Positions 15,866 through 24,881 of a stretch of DNA of 64,000 nucleotides are shown one piece after another (the first letter of the stretch is position 1; the number at the start of each line of letters is the position of its first letter). The DNA comes from Dyella_B acidisoli (GTDB lineage Bacteria; Pseudomonadota; Gammaproteobacteria; Xanthomonadales; Rhodanobacteraceae), in the NCBI RefSeq assembly GCF_049532895.1, contig NZ_CP064031.1, positions 1,674,001 through 1,738,000 on the forward strand. Reading direction: 5' to 3'. A program made the translations under genes and the position numbers. Below the pieces are notes generated by a model. It was not told the origin of the DNA and searched no databases. It was given only the letters and a program-made list of their open reading frames with translations.

Positions 15866-16746
15866 GCAAGCGGAAGAAAGATATACACCACTGCCTCGTG
15901 CTCTGGTACATCCGGATAAAACGTCACACGTTGCACGAACAGCGGAAAATCCCGCAACTCCTCGCCACTATCAGGTAGCCACTGCGCATACAGATAGGCG
16001 ATGGATGCATGCAAATGGTCATCAGAGCCGACATGCCTGAGCACGGCGCAGCGGCCTGCCGGAATCGTCTTGTCCACGATCCTGGATGCTTCATCCCGCA
16101 TATCGCGATCGACGGCAACGCACAGGTCGATACGATAATCGGCCGGAGCAACCTGATACGGATCGTCGTAGAAGATATTGAACGTGGCATGCCGGCTGGG
16201 ATGAAGATGATGCTGTTTGCGCCAGGCGATGAAGGCGCGGATCGAATCGCCGATGCGGTTGGGATCGCCGCGATGTTCCAACGTGGCGACGCGAGTTTCC
16301 GGAAAATGTTCGATACGAATGTCGCGGGACGGTGTTTCGGTTTGCATGTAGTGAATCCTTAGCGCGGTGAGCGGTTCGTAGGTGTCGTGCCAAGGTTTCC
16401 ACTGCGGCTGTTTCCGGAACTCGCTGGGTGTTTGTCCCGCGCTTTTCTTGAATGCGCGGGAAAACGACTCGGCATTGTCGTAGCCGCTGTCCAGGGCGAT
16501 CTCAGTGACCGGTTGATCATCCCGGAAGGCGAGCTGATAGGACGCGCGTTTCAAGCGGCATAGCTGCACGTACTTGTAAACGCCCATCCCGAACAGGTCG
16601 GAAAACTGCCGCAGGAAGTGATGCTTGGAGAACGCCGCCATGTCGCTCAGCTGCGCAACCGTCAGGTCCTCGGACAAGTGTGCGTCGATGTAGGCGAGCA
16701 CTTTCTGAAAGCGAGCGAGGTAGGCATCCGTGGCGCGTGCGTTCAA
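15862..16746 (-). CDS. AraC-family regulator with GyrI-like effector domain
   Basis: 294 residues if started at the TTG codon at 16746, which has AAGGAG seven bases upstream; the alternative ATG at 16791 has no such site. The N-terminus is a two-helix-turn-helix AraC DNA-binding domain (about residues 5-110: LTVAQLSDMAAFSKHHFLRQF and VTEIALDSGYDNAESFSRAFKKSAGQTPSEFR). The C-terminus (about 130-294) is a GyrI/Rob-type small-molecule domain (IRIEHFPETRVATLEHRGDPNRIG...). The order, DNA-binding first and effector last, is that of Rob/SoxS-like multidrug sensors. Target genes unknown. Its stop codon comes from the R1 repeat. Confidence 0.88.
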   Translation of the reverse strand: MNARATDAYLARFQKVLAYIDAHLSEDLTVAQLSDMAAFSKHHFLRQFSDLFGMGVYKYVQLCRLKRASYQLAFRDDQPVTEIALDSGYDNAESFSRAFKKSAGQTPSEFRKQPQWKPWHDTYEPLTALRIHYMQTETPSRDIRIEHFPETRVATLEHRGDPNRIGDSIRAFIAWRKQHHLHPSRHATFNIFYDDPYQVAPADYRIDLCVAVDRDMRDEASRIVDKTIPAGRCAVLRHVGSDDHLHASIAYLYAQWLPDSGEELRDFPLFVQRVTFYPDVPEHEAVVYIFLPLA

Positions 16747-16821
16747 TGCTTGTCTCCTTGGCGACCGAAAGGCTACCTGTCCCCAACACAAAGCGCCTGA
16801 CTGAAATTGCTCAATACAAGC

Positions 16822-17376
16822 TCAACCACCGCCGCGTGCATAAAGCCCGGTCATCCGGCCTTCTGCGAGGATGTGCCCCTGAATTGCAGCGTTCACTTGA
16901 TCGGTGCTGGCGCCGACCGGTAGCGAAGGCATCGCGTCCAGCGCATAGATTCGGAACACATAGTGATGAGCTTGGCCTTCCGGCGGGCAGGGCCCGCCGT
17001 AACCCGTTCGGCCGAAACTGTTGATGCCTTCAACAGCATGCTCAAGCCGTTTGGAAGGCGTCGATGCACCCTCGGGAAGTTCGCGTGTATCGGCGGGGAT
17101 ACCGTACGCCAACCAATGCGTGAATGCAGTCGGCGCGTCGGGATCATCCATCACCAAGGCGAAGCTTTTGGTGCCGGCAGGAGGCGAGGGAAACTGGATC
17201 TCCGGTGACAGATTCGCGCCGTCGCAGGTGAACGTCGACGGTATCTTGCCGCCATCGGCGAAACTGGAACTGCTTACCTGCAACACAGGGTGCGGCGGCG
17301 ACGCGCAAACGACACTTGCATGCAGCAACAGCATGGCCGGAAACCACGGTGCGCGTTTGAAAGATGGTGCCTGCAT
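16822..17376 (-). CDS. YbhB/YbcL family Raf-kinase-inhibitor-like protein, exported
   Basis: 184 residues from the ATG at 17376, which overlaps the stop of the upstream gene (TGATG). A signal peptide (FPAMLLLHASVVCA) is followed by the PEBP fold: IPSTFTCDGANLSPEIQF, SFALVMDDPDAPTAFTHWLAYGIP (the ligand-pocket DPDAP and HW motifs) and GGPCPPEGQAHHYVFRIYALD. Bacterial PEBPs have no settled role; some bind phosphate-bearing small molecules. Second gene of an operon with the exported protein at 17376-17933. Confidence 0.88.
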   Translation of the reverse strand: MQAPSFKRAPWFPAMLLLHASVVCASPPHPVLQVSSSSFADGGKIPSTFTCDGANLSPEIQFPSPPAGTKSFALVMDDPDAPTAFTHWLAYGIPADTRELPEGASTPSKRLEHAVEGINSFGRTGYGGPCPPEGQAHHYVFRIYALDAMPSLPVGASTDQVNAAIQGHILAEGRMTGLYARGGG

Positions 17377-17933
17377 CAGTGGTCTGTGTCGGCGAGGCTC
17401 ACGGTGACGAACGTGCGATGGAAGAAGCGAGCGCGCAGGGTGTTGTCGTCCAGCGAAACCGCAGTAGCCGGCATCGGCTGCACTGATTGGTAAGGTACCT
17501 TGCTGGCGAAGCGCAGGAAGGGATCGACGTATTGCACACTCCATGCGCCATTGGGCGTATTGATCGGTTCACTGGGAAGATCGCCGAGCCGTTGCACCCA
17601 GAAGGAAACGTGGCCGTCCTCGGGCAGCACGAATTGATGGCTGGAGCTTGCCTGGCCGGCATAGTAGGCGGTGAGTGGTAGCGTCTGCACCAGGCGCGGA
17701 TGCGCGCAGTCGCTGTCGCACATGGCCATCTGCAGCACTAGTACGGGCTGTGCGTTGACGGCGTTCACCTTGATGACGTCACCTTTCTTTAATGCGCCCG
17801 TGCTTTGGAAAACGAGGGGCTTGCCGTTGCCGTCTTGTTGCAACACGGAGAAAGCGGCGTTTTCCGCAGCCTGTGCGCCGAACGCGACGAGCAGGCCAAA
17901 TAGCGCGGTGGCGAGGGTGCGTGAAGCGGACAT
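17376..17933 (-). CDS. Exported protein of unknown function
   Basis: 185 residues from the ATG at 17933 (an ATG three codons upstream is also possible). Signal peptide SASRTLATALFGLLVAFGAQA. The mature protein is beta-rich with a Cys pair (AMCDSDCAHP) likely to form a disulphide. Segments such as GKPLVFQSTGALKKGDVIKVNAV and HVSFWVQRLGDLP do not match a family I know. Coupled to the YbhB-like gene by a one-base overlap, so the two likely act together in the periplasm. Confidence 0.68.
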   Translation of the reverse strand: MSASRTLATALFGLLVAFGAQAAENAAFSVLQQDGNGKPLVFQSTGALKKGDVIKVNAVNAQPVLVLQMAMCDSDCAHPRLVQTLPLTAYYAGQASSSHQFVLPEDGHVSFWVQRLGDLPSEPINTPNGAWSVQYVDPFLRFASKVPYQSVQPMPATAVSLDDNTLRARFFHRTFVTVSLADTDH

Positions 17934-18028
17934 GACGATCACCTCGACGAGAGTGATTGCGATACGGTGCTAAGCGCCGGATGCAACCGTTATTTTGCGC
18001 CGATTTTTTCAGGCTGTCAGCGGCTTGC

Positions 18029-18096
18029 GTAGGCTGGGGTGAAAACCCCAACATTGAAATCTACGCGTGCGGTGATGTTGGGGTTTCCATCCCAAC
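18029..18096. repeat. R1-family inverted repeat pair (variant)
   Basis: GTAGGCTGGGGTGAAAACCCC and GATGTTGGGGTTTCCATCCC form the two half-palindromes. It lies in the divergent intergenic region before the ketopantoate-reductase-like gene. Confidence 0.75.
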
Positions 18097-18146
18097 AGTC
18101 ATGCAACACTGGGCACTTGCCATGGTGAAAGTCATCCCAGAAGGCC

Positions 18147-18222
18147 GTCATTCCCGCGAAAGCGGGAATCCATTTGCTCTGATGCATCTCTGAAATTGGA
18201 TTCCCGCTTTCGCGGGAATGAC
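18147..18222. repeat. R2-family inverted repeat pair
   Basis: GTCATTCCCGCGAAAGCGGG at the left and CCCGCTTTCGCGGGAATGAC at the right. Each arm is itself a short hairpin, with ATCCATTTG/AAATTGGAT-type inner flanks. Confidence 0.88.
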
Positions 18223-18287
18223 GGCCGTGAGGGAAGGCGTACCTTCTTGGCAACCTACACAAGCTGGATGAATGAAGGCGGGCAGTC

Positions 18288-19211
18288 ATGAAAATTCTCG
18301 TAGTCGGTGCAGGTGCAACAGGCGGTTACTTTGGTGGCCGGTTGCTTGAAAACGATCAGGATGTCACGTTCCTGGTGCGCAAAGCACGCGCGGAAACGCT
18401 GGCACGCAGCGGCCTGGTGATCCGCAGCCCAGCGGGTGACGTAACGCTGTCGTCACCACCCACGGTGCAGGCGCATGCGTTGAAAGATACTTACGACCTG
18501 ATCATCGTGAGCTGCAAGGCCTATCACCTGCCGCAAGTGATCGATGACATAGCGCCTGCAGTCGGTGCGGAAACGATCATCTTGCCTTTGCTCAACGGCA
18601 TGCGGCATCTGGATCTGCTCGATGCGCGCTTTGGTGCAAGGCACGTGCTCGGCGGCCAATGCATCATTGCGGCGACGCTGAATGCGGAAGGTGTGGTGCA
18701 TCATCTCAATCAATCGCACAGCCTTACCTTTGGCGAGCGCGACGGCAGCCGTTCACCGCGAGTGGAACGCATTGCGCAGGCCATGTCGGGTGCGCGCTTC
18801 GAACCGCGCCTGAGCACCACCATCCTGCAGGACATGTGGGACAAGTGGGTATTCCTCGCTTCGCTGGCCGGCATTACGTGCCTGATGCGTGCTCCGGTCG
18901 GCGACATCGTCGCGTCACCAGGTGGCGAACGGGCCATGCTCGATCTGCTCAAGGATTGCCGCCGCGTCGCCGAAGCCCATGCCCACGCACCCAGCGACGC
19001 CGTGCTGGAGCGCGCCCGCTCCGTGCTGACCGAGCCGAGGTCGGCGCTGAGCGCCTCGATGCTGCGCGACCTCGAACGGGGTGGGGCGGTGGAGGCCGAT
19101 CACGTGATCGGCGATCTGCTGGCGCGCGGCGAAGCGGCGGGGCTGGAGCTGCCGATGCTGCGGTTGGCGTATACGCATTTGAAGGCGTATGAGGCGCGGC
19201 GGGGACGGTAG
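18288..19211 (+). CDS. 2-dehydropantoate 2-reductase-like oxidoreductase
   Basis: 307 residues. The N-terminal Rossmann motif VVGAGATGGYFGGRL (about residues 5-19) binds NADPH. YDLIIVSCKAYHLPQVI and LPLLNGMRHLDLL follow the ApbA/PanE pattern. The C-terminal all-helical domain has the catalytic lysine in MWDKWVFLASLAGITCLM and the VEADHVIGDLLARGEAAGLELPML block. PanE reduces ketopantoate in pantothenate synthesis, but this family also has paralogues with other 2-oxoacid substrates and no pan gene is nearby, so the gene name is withheld. Monocistronic by spacing. Confidence 0.88.
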   Translation: MKILVVGAGATGGYFGGRLLENDQDVTFLVRKARAETLARSGLVIRSPAGDVTLSSPPTVQAHALKDTYDLIIVSCKAYHLPQVIDDIAPAVGAETIILPLLNGMRHLDLLDARFGARHVLGGQCIIAATLNAEGVVHHLNQSHSLTFGERDGSRSPRVERIAQAMSGARFEPRLSTTILQDMWDKWVFLASLAGITCLMRAPVGDIVASPGGERAMLDLLKDCRRVAEAHAHAPSDAVLERARSVLTEPRSALSASMLRDLERGGAVEADHVIGDLLARGEAAGLELPMLRLAYTHLKAYEARRGR

Positions 19212-19223
19212 CGTGATGTTGCG

Positions 19224-19345
19224 CCCTCCCCTACGTGTAGTAGGGGAGGGTTTGGGTGGGGTGAAGCAACCTCGCGTTGAATTCAAGCAACGCCGCAAGC
19301 ACGTCCAACCCCACCCCAACCATCCCCTGTAAGCAGGAGAGGGAG
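19224..19345. repeat. R3-family inverted repeat pair (variant)
   Basis: CCCTCCCCTACGTGTAGTAG-type hairpin followed by GGTTTGGGTGGGG at the left and CCCCACCCCAACCATCCCC at the right, with a hairpin ending GGAGAGGGAG. It separates the reductase gene from the flavin oxidase gene. Confidence 0.7.
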
Positions 19346-19502
19346 CGCGTTTGAGTCAGAGAGTGGGATTTGCGCAACTCCCATTTCACCCCTTACATCC
19401 CACCATTCATCCCTCACCCATCACGACACATCCCATCACCATGGCGGCCACGCTTCGCCCCGCCCACAGTCGCTTCATTTCCAGTCACGAGAGGGAGTGC
19501 AC

Positions 19503-21308
19503 ATGAACCGGCGCGAGCTATTGAAGGCAGCCTTGGCGATTCCGTTTCTGCCAGGCGTGATGACGGGGGGCCTTGGAACGGCCTGGGCGGCGGGTAGCGC
19601 CACCCTGTTTCGTTCACGTGTCCGGCCAAGCGAGCCGGGCTGGCCATCGGCGACGACGTGGGATGAGTTGAACCACGCCGTGGGCGGGCGCCTGCTGAAG
19701 CTGCAATCGCCCTTTACGGCTTCAAAGGCCGCATGTGACGAAGCCCTCAAGCACATCCGCAACCCGTTCTACATCGGTGACCAGCCGGCGCTGACTCAGA
19801 CCAGCGGATGGGCCGATGCCTGGGCCTCGCGTCCCAGCGCCTATGCCGTGGCGGCGGAAAGCACGGCCGACGTGGTCGCCGCAGTGCGTTTTGCGCGCAA
19901 GCATCGGTTGCGCCTGGTGGTGAAGGGCGGCGGGCACAGTTACCAAGGCACCTCCAATGCGCCGGATTCGCTATTGATCTGGTCCCGCCATATGAACGCG
20001 GTGACTCTGCACGATGACTTTGTCGCGCAAGGCTGCACGGGCGCAGCCCCGCAACCTGCCGTGAGCGTGCAAGCCGGAGCCATGTGGATCGATGCGTACG
20101 ACGCCGTGACCACCCACGGCGGTCGCTATGTGCAAGGCGGCGGTTGCTGCACGGTGGGGGTAGCGGGGCTTATCCAGAGCGGCGGCTTCGGCAGTTTTTC
20201 CAAAGCATTCGGCACCGCTGCCTCTGGATTGATCGAAGCGGAGATCGTCACCGCCGATGGCGTGGCGCGGATTGCCAATGCATGCACCAACCCGGAACTG
20301 TTCTGGGGCATCAAAGGCGGTGGTGGCGGCAGCCTCGGCGTAGTGACGCGTCTGACGCTGCGCACACATACCTTGCCGGAATGGTTCGGTGCGGTGTTTG
20401 GCGAAATCAAAGCGGCGTCGGATACGGCGTATCGCGCCTTGATCGCCAAGGCCATCAGCTTCTATCAGAGCGATCTGTTCAATCCGCACTGGGGCGAACA
20501 GATGCGGTTTCGCGGCGACAACGTATTGCATTTGTCGATGGTGTTCCAAGGTTTGAGCCAACAACAGGCTCAGGCGATATGGCAGCCATTCCTGGATTGG
20601 GTGAAGGCGAGCAGCGACTACAGCTTCGTAAAGCCGGCGCAAGTGGTTGCGATGCCCGCACAACATTTTTGGGATGCGGAGTTTTTCCGCCAACACTTGC
20701 CCGGCGCGATGATTCCTGACGATCGCGACGGTGCACCGCGCAACCACGTGCTGTGGGCGGGCGATCAGGGCGAGGTGGCTTGGTTTATCCATAGTTTCAA
20801 ATCGGCGTGGCTGCCGGCTTCGTTGCTGCACGAGGATCAGCAGGCGCAATTGGTCGACGCGATCTTCGCGTGCACGCGCCAATGGGACGTCGAGTTCCAT
20901 TTCAACAAGGGGTTGGCTGGCGCGCCATCCGAAGCGATCACCGCCGCACGCGATACCGCCACGAATCCGCAAGTGCTCGATGCGTTTGCGCTGGCGATCA
21001 TTGCGGGGAATGGTCCGCCTGCGTATCCGGACATGCCCGGCAGCTCACCGGATCTGGCAAATGCCCATAAGGAAGCTGCATCGGTAGGAAAAGCGATGGA
21101 TGCATTGTTGAAGGTGGCGCCGAACGCCGGTGCCTATGTATCGGAGAGCGATTATTTTCAGCGCGATTGGCAGCATGCGTTCTGGGGAACGAATTATTCG
21201 CGGCTTGCGGCGGTGAAGCGCCAATACGATCCAGAGGGGTTATTCTTTGTGCATCACGGTGTGGGTAGTGATGGGTGGAGCGCGGATGGGTTTACGCGGG
21301 TGTCGTAG
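19503..21308 (+). CDS. Tat-exported FAD-linked oxidase (BBE-type)
   Basis: 601 residues from the ATG at 19503, with GAGGGAG upstream. The N-terminus NRRELLKAALAIPFLPG is a twin-arginine-type signal, fitting export of a folded flavoprotein. The FAD_binding_4 domain shows VVKGGGHSYQGTSNAPDSL, whose histidine is the usual 8-alpha-linked FAD site, and YVQGGGCCTVGVAGLIQSGGFG, whose cysteine would give a second covalent bond, so bicovalent flavin is likely. The C-terminal BBE motif (YYSRLAAVKRQYDPEGLFF-like, NYSRLAAVKRQYDPEGLFFV) is intact. Relatives oxidise sugars, alkaloids or polyketides; the substrate is unknown. Confidence 0.9.
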   Translation: MNRRELLKAALAIPFLPGVMTGGLGTAWAAGSATLFRSRVRPSEPGWPSATTWDELNHAVGGRLLKLQSPFTASKAACDEALKHIRNPFYIGDQPALTQTSGWADAWASRPSAYAVAAESTADVVAAVRFARKHRLRLVVKGGGHSYQGTSNAPDSLLIWSRHMNAVTLHDDFVAQGCTGAAPQPAVSVQAGAMWIDAYDAVTTHGGRYVQGGGCCTVGVAGLIQSGGFGSFSKAFGTAASGLIEAEIVTADGVARIANACTNPELFWGIKGGGGGSLGVVTRLTLRTHTLPEWFGAVFGEIKAASDTAYRALIAKAISFYQSDLFNPHWGEQMRFRGDNVLHLSMVFQGLSQQQAQAIWQPFLDWVKASSDYSFVKPAQVVAMPAQHFWDAEFFRQHLPGAMIPDDRDGAPRNHVLWAGDQGEVAWFIHSFKSAWLPASLLHEDQQAQLVDAIFACTRQWDVEFHFNKGLAGAPSEAITAARDTATNPQVLDAFALAIIAGNGPPAYPDMPGSSPDLANAHKEAASVGKAMDALLKVAPNAGAYVSESDYFQRDWQHAFWGTNYSRLAAVKRQYDPEGLFFVHHGVGSDGWSADGFTRVS

Positions 21309-21354
21309 CAAGCGATAACTTGCGGGGATTTTCCAAGTGAATCCCTCTTCCTGT

Positions 21355-21906
21355 GGGACCTGATTAGCGTCTCGCCTCAGCTGGGGATGTCGTGTTGTTG
21401 TGGCATTGCCTGCGGCGCTTCCGGTCGCGAAGCGACCGGGTCACTTTTCTTTGCTGGCCCAAAGAAAAGTAACCCAAAGAAATGGCCTGAAGAGCTCATG
21501 GCGAGTGTAAGTTACAAGCTTGAACGATGACGCCCTGGTTTGATGGTTGGCGGGCCAAGCTTCCACAGCACCGCTATACCGCGAGGCGTCGACGCCCTGA
21601 GGGCTTAAGGCAGATAGATCTCGGCAAAGCTCAGCCTGTGGGCAGGCGCGCTTTAAGTCCTCAGCGCTTGGACGCCTCGCGGTATAGCGGGGGCGTTGAA
21701 CCATGGGCAAGCAACCACCTATCTAGCCATACACGTTCAGGCTTTTCCCTTCCCCATGCTGTGAGCCTGTTAGGCCATTTCTTTGGGTTACTTTTCTTTG
21801 GGCCAGCAAAGAAAAGTGACTCGGGCCCTTTAGGGGCCGAAAGCGCCGCAGGCAATACCCCAACACCACGACATGCCAAGCTGAGGCGAGACACTAATCA
21901 GGTCCC
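21355..21906. repeat. R4 long inverted-repeat element, copy A
   Basis: A 552-base element. Its outer arms (from GGGACCTGATTAGCGTCTCG at the left to the complementary TGAGGCGAGACACTAATCAG at the right) are near-complementary for about 130 bases and include TTTCTTTGGGTTACTTTTCT. Nested inside is a second inverted repeat (CCGCTATACCGCGAGGCGTC ... GACGCCTCGCGGTATAGCGG). No credible coding frame lies within. Copies B and C are at 36538 and 41829. Confidence 0.9.
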
Positions 21907-22045
21907 GAAGAGAGGGACAGCAGCGCCTCTCGCCTCCATAACGTCTTCACGTCAGACACGCTGTCAACAAGCCTTCATTTCCCCTGATTACCGTGGTCGG
22001 GTTGTGCGCAGTTGCTCCGCCTCATCCCACCCTCCGGAGACCACG

Positions 22046-23722
22046 ATGATCACGACTTCCCCTCTGCATTTTCGCCGCCGATATATCGCTGCCGCACTGA
22101 CCGTTGCTTCACTCGCGGTCGGCGTTGCCGCTTATGCCAACGATGGCTGGCACCATCATGAGTTTCGTTTCTGGCCTGGCAATCTCGTGGTCAGCCGCAG
22201 CGTGTATGACAACAAGGCCAGCAACGTGCAGGTGGGCGAAGTGCTGCCGCCAAATTGTCCACCTGCCAGCGGCGCGTGTGGCGCGGCCAGTGGAGCACCG
22301 TACGACGGCACTTATCCGTACGTGTGGAACAACGATACCTATGACGGCAGCTTCGGCATCACCTCGCGCATCTATCTGGATCAGATCGCGCCGAACGGCT
22401 GGTTGATCGATACGCTGGAAGTGCCCAACAGCCTGCAGCCTGCTGGGCGCGAAGGCGAAATGGTGACGAGCTTCAGCTCCAAATCCGAGTTGGGTCTGCA
22501 TCTGTCAATGGATGGCCGTTATCTCAGCTTCATGGGCTACATGGCGCCGATCAACGCGATCGATGCATCCAATTCCAACACGCCGCTGGCGGTGGATGGC
22601 ACCAATCCCGACGGGCAATCGTTCTATCGCACGGTAGCGCTGGTGGATCGCAAAGGACATTTCCGTTTTACCGAGACCAATGCGTACAGCGGCAACAACG
22701 GTCGTGCGGCGATCTACAACAACGTCGGCGGTGCGAACGTGTTCTATACGGTGGGCAACGCCGGCAACGGTGCAAACCCGCAACCCGATGGCGTGATCCT
22801 TGGCGCCGGCGCGCAATACATCGTGCCGTCGACGTTGCCTGAAGCGTGGCAGACGCCGGTCACGCCTGCGCCGCTGGCAAGCTTTTCCGTCACGGAGCTT
22901 GGTGCGAAGGCCGACAAGATTGGCAAGGACGACAACTTCCGCGGCATCACGGTATTCAACAACGTCCTGTACGTCACCAAGGGCAGCGGCGGCAATGGGG
23001 TGAATACGGTTTATTTCGTGGATACCACCGGCAAGGCGTGTCCAAACGGGGTAGGTGTTCCGGTAGCGGGTGCGCCGTTGCCTACCTCCGCACTTGCGTA
23101 TGACGCGTCCACGCTGCAGACCAAGGGCCTGCCGAACAATATGTGCGTGCTGGCCGGCTTTCCTGCCACGCCGAACAAGACGGCCAAGACCCTGTCGTAC
23201 CCCTTTGCCTTGTGGTTCGCGGATGCGAACACGCTATACGTGGCTGACGAAGGCGATGGCTATGCAGGCGGCACGGATCTCTATACCCATGCCGCGGCGC
23301 AAACCACGGCCGGTTTGCAGAAGTGGGTGTTCAACGCCGCCACGCAGTCCTGGGTTTTGGCCTATACGCTGCAGGCGGGCTTGAATCTTGGCCAGCCGTA
23401 TACGGTCAGCGGTTATCCCACCGGCACCAATGCCGCGACCAACTTGCCGTGGTCGCCGGCGACCGACGGCTTGCGTCAGCTCACCGGCCGCGTCGATGAG
23501 GACGGCAGGGCGACCATCTGGGCGGTCACTTCCACCATCAGCGGCAATGGCGATACCGGCGCTGATCCGGACAAGCTGGTCGCTGTTCGCGACGAACTGG
23601 CGAACACCACGGCCGCGAATGCCGCGGACGAGCATTTCGTCACCTTGCGTTCGGCCAAGTTCGGCGAAGTGTTGCGGGGCGTGTCGTTTACGCCGGGTAC
23701 GGAAGTGCGCGATCGGCACTGA
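22046..23722 (+). CDS. Exported protein of unknown function, probable beta-propeller
   Basis: 558 residues from the ATG at 22046 (CCGGAGA upstream); the open frame extends further up but only through the R4 repeat, so that part is not coding. A signal peptide (RRYIAAALTVASLAVGVAAYA) leads into a Gly/Asn-rich, beta-rich mature protein. Repeating blade-like segments such as FRGITVFNNVLYVTKGSGG, PFALWFADANTLYVADEGD and LRQLTGRVDEDGRATIWAVTS suggest a propeller. Four cysteines in two close pairs (PPNCPPASGACG; KACPNG...NMCVL) could form disulphides. No catalytic motif recognised. A terminator follows. Confidence 0.75.
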   Translation: MITTSPLHFRRRYIAAALTVASLAVGVAAYANDGWHHHEFRFWPGNLVVSRSVYDNKASNVQVGEVLPPNCPPASGACGAASGAPYDGTYPYVWNNDTYDGSFGITSRIYLDQIAPNGWLIDTLEVPNSLQPAGREGEMVTSFSSKSELGLHLSMDGRYLSFMGYMAPINAIDASNSNTPLAVDGTNPDGQSFYRTVALVDRKGHFRFTETNAYSGNNGRAAIYNNVGGANVFYTVGNAGNGANPQPDGVILGAGAQYIVPSTLPEAWQTPVTPAPLASFSVTELGAKADKIGKDDNFRGITVFNNVLYVTKGSGGNGVNTVYFVDTTGKACPNGVGVPVAGAPLPTSALAYDASTLQTKGLPNNMCVLAGFPATPNKTAKTLSYPFALWFADANTLYVADEGDGYAGGTDLYTHAAAQTTAGLQKWVFNAATQSWVLAYTLQAGLNLGQPYTVSGYPTGTNAATNLPWSPATDGLRQLTGRVDEDGRATIWAVTSTISGNGDTGADPDKLVAVRDELANTTAANAADEHFVTLRSAKFGEVLRGVSFTPGTEVRDRH

Positions 23723-23731
23723 GGTATATCG

Positions 23732-23763
23732 CGGGCATGCCATGCGCGGCATGCCCGCCCTTT
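23732..23763 (+). terminator. Probable rho-independent terminator
   Basis: A stem GGGCATGCC/GGCATGCCC with a short loop is followed by CGCCCTTTTCGG. The T tract is short (four), so efficiency is uncertain. It lies nine bases after the exported-protein stop. The rest of the gap to 24025 shows no gene. Confidence 0.65.
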
Positions 23764-24025
23764 TCGGCCGTTTTTACCGGCGCAATGGGTGAGCGCGCAT
23801 GAAACGGCACGCATGTTTTAACCATCCCGCAACCCTTCAAGTGCATGCGCCATTCTGCTGACCGGCCACGCATCTGCATCACCCGAAAGATCTTCGCGGC
23901 CGTGAAAATCAGGTAGTCGCAACCCGTGCGCAGGGCGCCCACTATGGTGTCGCCGGAACCGTTCCAGGCTCCGGCATCGGCCCGTTCTGGACCGAGATGA
24001 TCCTAACCAAAGTGGAGACTCACAC

Positions 24026-24802
24026 ATGTACGCACACTTCGAACGCACAGGCCCGCTGACCCACCTGTCCAGCTATCCAAACTGGGCACAAGATATGGTT
24101 AACGCTTGCGAGCCAACCAAACACGCCGTAATCCAACACGAACTATGGACGCTGATGCGCGAAAACCGCCTGGATGCGGTTGGCACACGCGATTTCATGG
24201 TTGGGGTATGGCCCGTGATCGAGCGGTTCCCGGGCTATATGGCGCTCAACCTGCTGAAGACTCAGTACGGACGCAGCCCCGGCGAAAACATGGCCCGCCG
24301 GTGGCTGGTGCGCAACATCCGGGTGGAGCAGAATCACGCCGAATACTGGCTCAACTGGGCCGAGGGGGCAGGGGTGCCGCAAGCCGAGGTACTGAATGGC
24401 AGCACGCCGTACGGTACGGATGCGCTGTCCAATTGGTGCGAAGAGGTAAGCCGCAGTGGTCCGTTGGCGGCAGGTATGATCGCTACCAACTATGCGGTGG
24501 AAGGGGCAACGGGGGAATGGTCGCAATGGGTCTACGAAAGCGAGGCCTATCGAGAGAACTTCCCCAAAGCCACCCGGGCAGGCACTCTGCGTTGGCTTCA
24601 ACTTCACGCGGCGTATGATGATACTCATCCATGGGAGGCGTTGGAGATCGTTTGCACCCTGGTGGGCAACGCTCCACGTGCGGATGAGGTGGCTTATTTG
24701 CAGGAATGTGTAAAACGTAGTTACGTAAGTATGAGGATCACCCTGGATCGGTGTCTGGATGTGCGTCGTGACCCGTGGCTGGCTAATGAGGCAGCTGCTT
24801 AA
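24026..24802 (+). CDS. Haem-oxygenase-like diiron/redox enzyme (TenA/PqqC-fold family)
   Basis: 258 residues, all helical, of the type annotated as iron-containing redox enzyme. Potential metal ligands are spaced along the helices as in haem-oxygenase-like diiron oxidases: AVIQHELWTLM (His/Glu), RVEQNHAEYWLNWAEGAG (Glu, His), TNYAVEGATGEWSQWVY (Glu) and LHAAYDDTHPWEALEIV (His, Asp, His, Glu). Relatives include CADD, UndA and N-oxygenases, which use a Fe2 centre to oxidise small substrates. The substrate cannot be told. It has its own ribosome site (GTGGAG) and stands alone 80 bases before the GGDEF/EAL gene. Confidence 0.75.
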   Translation: MYAHFERTGPLTHLSSYPNWAQDMVNACEPTKHAVIQHELWTLMRENRLDAVGTRDFMVGVWPVIERFPGYMALNLLKTQYGRSPGENMARRWLVRNIRVEQNHAEYWLNWAEGAGVPQAEVLNGSTPYGTDALSNWCEEVSRSGPLAAGMIATNYAVEGATGEWSQWVYESEAYRENFPKATRAGTLRWLQLHAAYDDTHPWEALEIVCTLVGNAPRADEVAYLQECVKRSYVSMRITLDRCLDVRRDPWLANEAAA

Positions 24803-24881
24803 GTAAACGCGTCAGCGGGGCGATACACGTCAAGTCAGCAGTTTCTGGACTGTGGATGACAGGCTCTAAGATAGGGACGCG

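Noticed and set aside
21527..22045. N-terminal extension of the exported propeller-like protein
   Set aside because: The extra 173 codons lie in the R4 repeat; the signal peptide begins at 22046.
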